Below are positions 1-4,010 of a DNA stretch of 5,396 nt, in pieces. A program made the translations under genes and the position numbers. The notes under the pieces are model-generated. The model searched no databases. It worked only from the letters and a program-made list of their open reading frames with translations, and was not told where the DNA came from. The DNA lies in contig DHWS01000082.1 of NCBI GenBank assembly GCA_002413305.1, positions 714 through 6,109 of the forward strand, given 5' to 3'. Position 1 is the first letter of the stretch. Every line of letters begins with the position of its first letter. Origin of the DNA: Actinobacteria bacterium UBA5176. Lineage in GTDB: Bacteria; Actinomycetota; UBA4738.

Positions 1-564
1 GACGTCTCGATCGAGCGGTGGCTCGCCGGACACCGCGACAGCGTCCTCAACACCGCGACTGCCGTTCTCTCGGCGATGGCGAACACGCAGGTCGTGACCG
101 TCGTGGGTCTAGCCCTGGCCGCCGTCGCGGGTCTCACCTGGCGTCGGTGGCGCGAACCGATGCTGCTCGTCATCGCGCTCGTCGGCGAGCTGGCGATCTT
201 CCTCAGCGTGACTGCGATCGTCCACAGGTCTCGGCCGCCGGTCCTACGTCTCGACGTCGCTCCGCCAACGTCGAGCTTCCCATCTGGGCACACGACCGCC
301 GCGGTCGTGCTCTACGGCGCGTTGGCGCTGCTGGCCACCGAACGGTTCCGCGGACGCGCGCTCCACCTCTTCGCGGTGATCGTCGCGATCGTCATCCCAC
401 TCCTCGTGGGGGCGTCGCGCATGTACCGGGGGATGCACTACCCGACGGACGTGGTCGGAGGCCTCGCCCTCGGGGTCGCGTGGCTCACGGTGTCATTACA
501 CGGTGTCCGGATTGGCGTCTTCCACCGCCGCTGCAGGCACGGAAGCCCGCACGACCCCGCTTGA
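1..564 (+). CDS. PAP2-superfamily membrane phosphatase, 5' end beyond window (partial)
   Basis: This is a membrane phosphatase of the PAP2 (type 2 phosphatidic acid phosphatase) superfamily, whose members dephosphorylate lipid phosphates or polyprenyl pyrophosphates at the membrane. The reading frame is open to the left edge; 187 residues are visible. The ATG at 76 is probably internal, because the 25 residues before it continue in the same style. Fragment residues 94-97 are PSGH (motif 2). Residues 139-150 form motif 3, SR-x5-H-xxx-D (S139, R140, H146, D150). Motif 1 ends in RP at 78-79, but the usual leading Lys position holds Thr71. Hydrophobic stretches surround the motifs (about 30-45, 54-73, 100-115, 121-138, 152-165), as expected of a multi-spanning protein. 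A basic tail ends at the TGA at 562-564. The gene converges on the tRNA cluster 72 bp away. The family call is secure; the substrate cannot be told. Confidence 0.9.
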   Translation, partial: DVSIERWLAGHRDSVLNTATAVLSAMANTQVVTVVGLALAAVAGLTWRRWREPMLLVIALVGELAIFLSVTAIVHRSRPPVLRLDVAPPTSSFPSGHTTAAVVLYGALALLATERFRGRALHLFAVIVAIVIPLLVGASRMYRGMHYPTDVVGGLALGVAWLTVSLHGVRIGVFHRRCRHGSPHDPA

Positions 565-636
565 AACCGATCCGGCTGCGGATGGAACCAGTCCGTGGAC
601 CACCCGTCCGTGGGGCGTTCCTGCAGGTCAGAAGTG

Positions 637-709
637 TGGCGAGGGGCAGAATCGAACTGCCGACACCGCGGTTTTCAGCCGCGTGCTCTGCCATCTGAGC
701 TACCTCGCC
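637..709 (-). tRNA. tRNA-Phe (anticodon GAA)
   Basis: The reverse complement folds into a full cloverleaf. The acceptor stem is GGCGAGG/CCTCGCC (703-709 with 638-644). The D arm starts with GCTC. The anticodon stem CGCGG/CCGCG encloses the loop CTGAAAA, giving anticodon GAA (plus-strand 674-676). The T arm is GGCAG-TTCGATT-CTGCC. The discriminator is A at 637, and the next bases read CAC, so the CCA end is not encoded. It is the last tRNA of the Glu-Asp-Phe cluster, 39 bp after tRNA-Asp. Confidence 0.97.
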
Positions 710-748
710 GAGTGGCCGACCCCCCGCACAGCGAGGGCGAGAGCCTCG

Positions 749-823
749 CGGTCCCGACCGGATTTGAACCGGCGATCTCCGCCTTGACAGGGCGGCGTGT
801 TAACCAGGCTACACCACGGGACC
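749..823 (-). tRNA. tRNA-Asp (anticodon GTC)
   Basis: The minus strand gives acceptor stem GGTCCCG/CGGGACC (817-823 with 750-756). The anticodon stem CCGCC/GGCGG encloses the loop CTGTCAA, giving anticodon GTC (plus-strand 786-788). The T loop is TTCAAAT between GCCGG and CCGGT. The discriminator is G, as expected for tRNA-Asp, and no CCA is encoded. It is the middle gene of the cluster, 12 bp after tRNA-Glu. The 39-bp spacer to tRNA-Phe contains a 6-bp inverted repeat (731-736 with 744-749) that could matter for processing. Confidence 0.97.
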
Positions 824-835
824 CTATGGACTTCG

Positions 836-908
836 TGCCCCCAACGGGATTCGAACCCGTGTCTCCGCCTTGAAAGGGCGACATCCTCGGCCGCTAGACG
901 ATGGGGGC
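836..908 (-). tRNA. tRNA-Glu (anticodon TTC)
   Basis: The minus strand gives acceptor stem GCCCCCA/TGGGGGC (902-908 with 837-843). The anticodon loop CTTTCAA gives anticodon TTC (plus-strand 872-874), on a stem whose outer pair is a T-G wobble. The T arm is ACGGG-TTCGAAT-CCCGT. The discriminator is A, and no CCA follows. It is the first gene of the Glu-Asp-Phe cluster, with a -10-like element about 40 bp upstream. Confidence 0.97.
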
Positions 909-948
909 GTCATCCCACCTGCCCCCCGGCCAAGAGGGAGCGCACGTG

Positions 949-954
949 AGTATA
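949..954 (-). promoter_or_regulatory. Candidate -10 box of the tRNA-Glu-Asp-Phe promoter
   Basis: On the minus strand the hexamer TATACT matches the sigma70-type -10 consensus at five of six positions, and it stands out in a very GC-rich 82-bp gap. Start of transcription would fall near 942, leaving a leader of about 34 nt before tRNA-Glu at 908. I see no recognisable -35 hexamer 16-18 bp upstream, where the sequence is a run of G and C. The position fits a stable-RNA promoter, but the call rests on one hexamer. Confidence 0.45.
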
Positions 955-990
955 CCGCCGGCCCGCCCCGCCCCCGGTCGCGCAGGCGGG

Positions 991-2235
991 CTACGTCAGG
1001 CCCGAACGCCACCGGCCCGGCACCGGGCCGGCGAACTCCACGTCACCGGCTCCCACGAAGGTGGCCAGCTCGTGGATGGCCGAACGCACGGCCCTCGCGG
1101 TGGTTCGATCCTGCGGCGCGCCCGGCAGCTGATGGACGGCCTTCACGACCAGGACCGAGCGGGCCCGGTCGGCGGCCGCGTCGACCATGCCGATGAACCG
1201 GTCGCCGTGGAGGATCGGAAGGGCGTAGTAGCCGTACGTGCGCCTGTCCGCCGGCACGTAGATCTCCATCCGGTACCGGAAGCCGAACATCGCCTCGGTC
1301 CGTTCGCGGTCGTTGATCAGGTTGTCGAAGGGCGACAGCAGGACGGTCCGGGGTTCCCATCCGTCCTCGGCCTCCAGCCGGTCGAGGAGCGGTTCGTCTT
1401 CGGCATGGACGAGCCACCGGCCGGGCAGGACGCCGGCGGACTCGTCCTCCACCGCCACCGGCACGATCGCGCCGGACCGTTCGAGCCGCGGAAGCACCTC
1501 CTCCAAGCCCGGATACCGCCACCGCGTGAAGTGGCCCTTGATGTGCTTCAGGGTGGCGACGCCCAGGGCCCGGAGGGAGAGCTGCGCCGAGCGGGCCACG
1601 ATCTGGACGTCGGTGAGCGTCTGCCGTGGGCGGTCGGGAAGCACCTTCTCGGTCAGGTCCCACAGCTTCTCCAAGCCCTCCCGCCGGGAGACCATCACCC
1701 GTCCCTCGACCCAGAAGTGGTCGAGCATCCGTTCGACGTTGCGCTCGTTGGTCCACCCGGTGGACTTCCACCCATACGAAACGTGCCCGGGTTCGATGTC
1801 CCGAAGCCGGATGGGGCCGCGGTCGCGAACCGCTCGAAGGACGGTTCGCCGTAGCGATGGGTTCTGCCGGACCCACTCGAGCATCCGCCGGCTCTGCGGA
1901 GTCGCGCCCCTGCGTCGCCGCCGCATCAGCAGGCGGTGCAGCGGATAGTCCTCGATCAGGACGATAGAGGCTGCCAGCGCCCAGTATTCGAAGAGCGCCC
2001 GATCACGCCAGAGCAGGCGGTCCAACTCGGCGAGCGGGTAGGGGCCGAGGCGGCTGAACAGCACCAGCTGATGGCTGCGGGCCACCACGTTGATCGGGTC
2101 GAGCTGAAGCGCGCGGAGGTCCCGGGCGACCTCCATGATCCCCGTCGCGTCGGCAGGCGGGCGCGGTCCGGCCAGGCGCTGGCGGGTGACGGCCAGCCGC
2201 CTGGCCGTCCGGAGGGAGATCGAACGCTGGGCCAT
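991..2235 (-). CDS. HTH_42 / YcaQ (AlkX)-like winged-helix DNA glycosylase
   Basis: This 414-residue cytosolic protein belongs to the winged-helix HTH_42 (former DUF1006) superfamily, which includes E. coli YcaQ/AlkX and Streptomyces AlkZ. These are DNA glycosylases that remove bulky or cross-linked alkylpurines. After an N-terminal ISLRTARRL helix, the catalytic-type motif Q44-L45-D46 lies in LRALQLDPINVVARSHQLVL. QxD marks the YcaQ/AlkX-like group, whereas AlkZ has QxQ. Further family-like blocks are FEYWALAAS (82-90), SRREGLEKLWDL (183-194), LLSPFDNLINDR (299-310) and YRMEIYVPADRRTYGYYALPILHGDR (321-346). Length matches the family. The ATG at 2235 places the conserved start correctly, though no good Shine-Dalgarno precedes it. 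It lies 47 bp after the cupredoxin gene on the same strand, so co-transcription is possible. Family assignment is firm; activity on cross-links is inferred from relatives. Confidence 0.9.
   Translation of the reverse strand: MAQRSISLRTARRLAVTRQRLAGPRPPADATGIMEVARDLRALQLDPINVVARSHQLVLFSRLGPYPLAELDRLLWRDRALFEYWALAASIVLIEDYPLHRLLMRRRRRGATPQSRRMLEWVRQNPSLRRTVLRAVRDRGPIRLRDIEPGHVSYGWKSTGWTNERNVERMLDHFWVEGRVMVSRREGLEKLWDLTEKVLPDRPRQTLTDVQIVARSAQLSLRALGVATLKHIKGHFTRWRYPGLEEVLPRLERSGAIVPVAVEDESAGVLPGRWLVHAEDEPLLDRLEAEDGWEPRTVLLSPFDNLINDRERTEAMFGFRYRMEIYVPADRRTYGYYALPILHGDRFIGMVDAAADRARSVLVVKAVHQLPGAPQDRTTARAVRSAIHELATFVGAGDVEFAGPVPGRWRSGLT
1012..1031. repeat. GC-rich 20-bp palindrome in the 3' end of the glycosylase gene
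   Basis: CCGGCCCGG (1012-1020) and CCGGGCCGG (1023-1031) are exact reverse complements separated by CA. They lie within codons 402-408 of the glycosylase gene, shortly before its stop. The strand would form a stable hairpin, with a tight loop that probably opens to 4-6 nt. A second 5-bp inverted repeat (987-991 with 1000-1004) spans the stop codon. Together they could stabilise or end the transcript, but GC-rich coding DNA also makes such palindromes by chance. Confidence 0.5.
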
Positions 2236-2282
2236 GGGCCGTCAATGTGTAGCAGACGGCGGCGACGCCCGGTGGCGGAACC

Positions 2283-2819
2283 TCAGTACACCCAGAAGTC
2301 GGCGTGCATCCCGGCCGCGTAGTGGCCCGCCAGGTTGCACACCAGGGCCACGTGCCCGGCTTTCAAGTCCACGGTGAGCAGCTGGGAGGTCCCGGCGGGC
2401 AGGGAGGCGCCGGTGTCCACCACCGCGGTCCCCGCCGCGTCCTCGTCGATCCGGTTGGCCTCCCCCTCGAAGGAGGTGATGGGGTAGGCCCCGGCCGGGG
2501 TCTTCGTGGCGAAGCCGACCAGCTCGTGCTCCATGGTGTCGGTGTTCGTGATCAGGAACGTCACCTTGCCCGCCGGAGCGGTGATCGAGGAGAGATGGAT
2601 GAACATCGAGGTGGCGCTGGTCGAGCCGAGCTGCACCTCGACGATGGGGGAGTTCAGCACCTGCGGCCCGGCGGACGCGCCGGTCGCCTTCGGCTGCGAT
2701 GCGTTCGGCAGGCGGGCGAGCGTGCTCCACCCCCCTGCAGTCACCGACCCCTGTCCCGCGATGCACGCCGGCAACAGCAGCAGCATGAGCGCGAACATGC
2801 CCGACCTCTTCATCGCCAC
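2283..2819 (-). CDS. Secreted or lipid-anchored cupredoxin (blue copper-type protein)
   Basis: This is a small exported protein with a cupredoxin fold, likely binding one type-1 copper and acting in electron transfer or copper handling outside the membrane. I chose the GTG at 2819 (178 residues) because AGGAGG lies 6 bp upstream. ATGs at 2813 and 2825 are in the same frame, with poorer spacing (12 and 0 bp). A basic start (MKRSG), a leucine-rich core and LLPAC form a signal peptide. Cys19 could be lipidated, although Pro at -2 is unusual for a lipobox. The mature domain carries FLITNTDTMEHEL with ligand His98. Near the end is Cys161-x4-His166-x4-Met171, the classic blue-copper spacing, just before the C-terminus HADFWVY. 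The open frame extends upstream to 3026, but that part looks non-coding. Plastocyanin- or sulfocyanin-like is as far as the name can go. Confidence 0.87.
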   Translation of the reverse strand: MAMKRSGMFALMLLLLPACIAGQGSVTAGGWSTLARLPNASQPKATGASAGPQVLNSPIVEVQLGSTSATSMFIHLSSITAPAGKVTFLITNTDTMEHELVGFATKTPAGAYPITSFEGEANRIDEDAAGTAVVDTGASLPAGTSQLLTVDLKAGHVALVCNLAGHYAAGMHADFWVY

Positions 2820-3059
2820 GGTCATCCTCCTCGAACCGTCCGTCGAAGACTCTGCGGCGAGCGTAGCTCGGCGAGGAGGGTCAGGTGGCCCGTTCCACAA
2901 GGGTCGTACGGCTCGAGCCAGCACCATTCCGCGTGACCGCGTTGTGAAAGGGTCGGCTGCCGGATCTTCCCGCCGGCCAGTTTCGGGGGGGGGGACCTGG
3001 CCGCGCTCTGTCCCCGACCCTGACAATAGGGTGCCCCGTGCGAAGTGGGCAGACCAGGC
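2820..3059. other. Intergenic region with a G10 tract inside a 7-bp inverted repeat
   Basis: This 240-bp gap separates the DUF4389 stop from the cupredoxin start. CGGCCAG at 2974-2980 pairs with CTGGCCG at 2997-3003 around a 16-nt loop that contains ten consecutive G (2985-2994; C on the transcribed minus strand). The hairpin lies about 57 nt past the DUF4389 stop. It could end that transcript, but no T tract follows. I did not find a convincing -35/-10 pair for the cupredoxin gene. An open frame crosses the gap but has no ribosome site or family similarity that I can see. Confidence 0.5.
2826..2831 (-). promoter_or_regulatory. Shine-Dalgarno of the cupredoxin gene
   Basis: AGGAGG on the minus strand is a perfect anti-SD match. 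It ends 6 bp before the GTG at 2819, but 12 bp before the ATG at 2813 and 0 bp before the ATG at 2825. This decides the start in favour of GTG and against the long in-frame extension to 3026. Confidence 0.7.
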
Positions 3060-3701
3060 TCACGGGGCGAGGGAGAAGGGGGGGTACCTGTCGGTGACCA
3101 GCAGGAAGGCATACGCGATGACCCGCTGCCCCCATCGAAAGACGCCCTCCACGAAGTCGAACAGTCCCCTCGGGTACCGCCCGGTGAACAGGATGGCGAA
3201 CCAGGCGATGACGGTGACCACGAGCGCCGCGATCCATAGGAAGATCAGCACGATGAAATGCGGGATCGCCAGGAACCACTTCACCAGGGGAAGCCACCGG
3301 TTCAGGTCGTGGGCCGCATCGGGGTAGACGTAGTCCAGGTGGACGGACTGCGGTTGGTCGGTTGCCGGGTATCGGTCGTCCATGAGCGCGACGTAGATGA
3401 CGACCCGATTGGTGAACCGCTGCAGTTCAAGGTTCCAGTCGAACCACCACCGCGGGTACTTCCGCCGGAACAGGATCATGAGGAGGGGGCCGACGAACAG
3501 CATGCCGCCGGCGCCTGCCGACACGGCGACGGAGCGCCCATTGGCGTACGTGCGGCTCCAGACCCCACCGGACACGGTCCCCAAGAGGATCAGGATCGGG
3601 ATGGCCACGAAGATCCGGAAGGCCGTCGTCAGCCTGTTCAGCGGGCGATCCGGATAGTCGACCGAGAACTGCACCGGGTACTGCGCCTGCTGCATCATCA
3701 T
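3060..3701 (-). CDS. DUF4389 domain-containing membrane protein
   Basis: This 213-residue integral membrane protein is of the DUF4389 family, function unknown. It opens with YPVQFSVDYPDRPLNRLTTAFR and ends with GRYPRGLFDF, RVIAYAFLLVTDRYPPFSL, both hallmarks of the family. Hydrophobic segments lie at about 27-48, 61-79 and 137-174 (long enough for two helices). The protein is internally duplicated: LNRL 21-24 matches LNRW 133-136, AIP 33-35 matches 145-147, ILFRRKYPRWWFD 76-88 matches ILFTGRYPRGLFD 170-182, and DRYP 109-112 matches 204-207. Three ATGs in a row start the frame (3701, 3698, 3695) behind GGGGGGAG. Spacing favours the second or third, which shortens the protein by one or two residues. 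The frame also continues upstream to 3770, but without a ribosome site. It has no close operon partner. Confidence 0.85.
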   Translation of the reverse strand: MMMQQAQYPVQFSVDYPDRPLNRLTTAFRIFVAIPILILLGTVSGGVWSRTYANGRSVAVSAGAGGMLFVGPLLMILFRRKYPRWWFDWNLELQRFTNRVVIYVALMDDRYPATDQPQSVHLDYVYPDAAHDLNRWLPLVKWFLAIPHFIVLIFLWIAALVVTVIAWFAILFTGRYPRGLFDFVEGVFRWGQRVIAYAFLLVTDRYPPFSLAP

Positions 3702-3702
3702 G

Positions 3703-3710
3703 CTCCCCCC
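3703..3710 (-). promoter_or_regulatory. Ribosome binding site of the DUF4389 gene
   Basis: GGGGGGAG on the minus strand stands 1, 4 and 7 bp before three consecutive in-frame ATG codons. It excludes the upstream ATG at 3770 as the start but cannot choose between the three. The 7-bp spacing to the ATG at 3695 is the most usual. Confidence 0.6.
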
Positions 3711-3807
3711 TTGCTCGCGGCGGCCTCTGGCAGCAATTCCACGGCACCGGGCGGCGAGACGCAAGTGCAAGTTCGCGTTCTCGCTGCACCGGAGGATCCT
3801 CGAGAGT

Positions 3808-3900
3808 GTGTCACGGATCAGGCGGAGCCAGCGTCACCCATCAGGCGAAGCCGTGTCACCCATCAGCCAGAGCCGATGTGTCACGCATCAGGCGGAACCA
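3808..3900. repeat. Four imperfect 22-25 bp tandem repeats
   Basis: Copies begin at 3808, 3831, 3853 and 3878 and share the pattern GTGTCACSSATCAGGCGRA followed by RCC, with a few substitutions each. Copy 2 begins GCGTCAC, and copy 3 has CAGCCAGAG in place of CAGGCGGAG. Copies are adjacent, apart from 0-3 extra bases. The stretch 3904-3912 (ACCTGATGG) is a partial copy in the opposite orientation. The array fills the gap between the tRNA-Lys 3' end and the DUF4389 leader and is visibly less GC-rich than the flanking genes. There are no spacers of CRISPR size. Its role is unknown. Confidence 0.8.
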
Positions 3901-3911
3901 AACACCTGATG
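3886..3911 (-). other. 7-bp stem-loop just past tRNA-Lys
   Basis: CATCAGG (3886-3892) and CCTGATG (3905-3911) form a perfect 7-bp stem with a 12-nt loop, beginning 4 nt after the discriminator base of tRNA-Lys in the direction of transcription. It arises from the last direct repeat copy and the inverted partial copy. It could help tRNA 3' processing or termination. No T tract follows, so I do not call it an intrinsic terminator. Confidence 0.4.
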
Positions 3912-3914
3912 GAG

Positions 3915-3986
3915 TGGGCCGTGGAGGGATCGAACCTCCGACACGAGGATTAAAAGTCCCCTGCTCTACCACTGAGCTAACGGCCC
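3915..3986 (-). tRNA. tRNA-Lys (anticodon TTT)
   Basis: The minus strand folds as a cloverleaf. The acceptor stem is GGGCCGT/ACGGCCC (3980-3986 with 3916-3922). The D arm is GCTC-AGTGGTA-GAGC. The anticodon stem GGGGA/TCCTC encloses the loop CTTTTAA, giving anticodon TTT (plus-strand 3952-3954). The T arm is GGAGG-TTCGATC-CCTCC. The discriminator is A, with no encoded CCA. It starts 24 bp after the nadE stop on the same strand, so it may be transcribed by read-through from nadE as well as from its own promoter, which I do not see. Confidence 0.97.
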
Positions 3987-4010
3987 GGGCGCGATTGTAG
4001 CCGCGCGCTG

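Noticed and set aside
570..583. Bidirectional terminator between PAP2 and the tRNA cluster
   Set aside because: The ATCCG-CTG/CAG-CGGAT hairpin has only five base pairs and just three T on the minus side, so it is too weak to call.
591..613. Direct repeat GTCCGTGG, two copies 15 bp apart
   Set aside because: It is short and isolated in a small spacer, with no further copies or associated structure.
18..873. Several plus- and minus-strand open frames of 60-226 codons over the PAP2 end and tRNAs
   Set aside because: They overlap PAP2 in the wrong frame or read through tRNA genes. Peptides such as GFEPVSPP and RIELPTPRF are the usual false translations of tRNA T arms.
901..1854. A 317-codon plus-strand open frame
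   Set aside because: It is antisense to the glycosylase gene, whose frame matches a known family throughout. The plus-strand product is low-complexity Gly/Pro/Arg typical of GC-rich shadows.
2819..3026. N-terminal extension of the cupredoxin to the ATG at 3026
   Set aside because: It would put 69 charged, Pro-rich residues ahead of a clear signal peptide and ignores the strong AGGAGG site at 2826-2831.
3808..3900. CRISPR array
   Set aside because: Repeats are imperfect and adjoin with at most 3 bases between them, so there are no spacers, and no cas genes are present.
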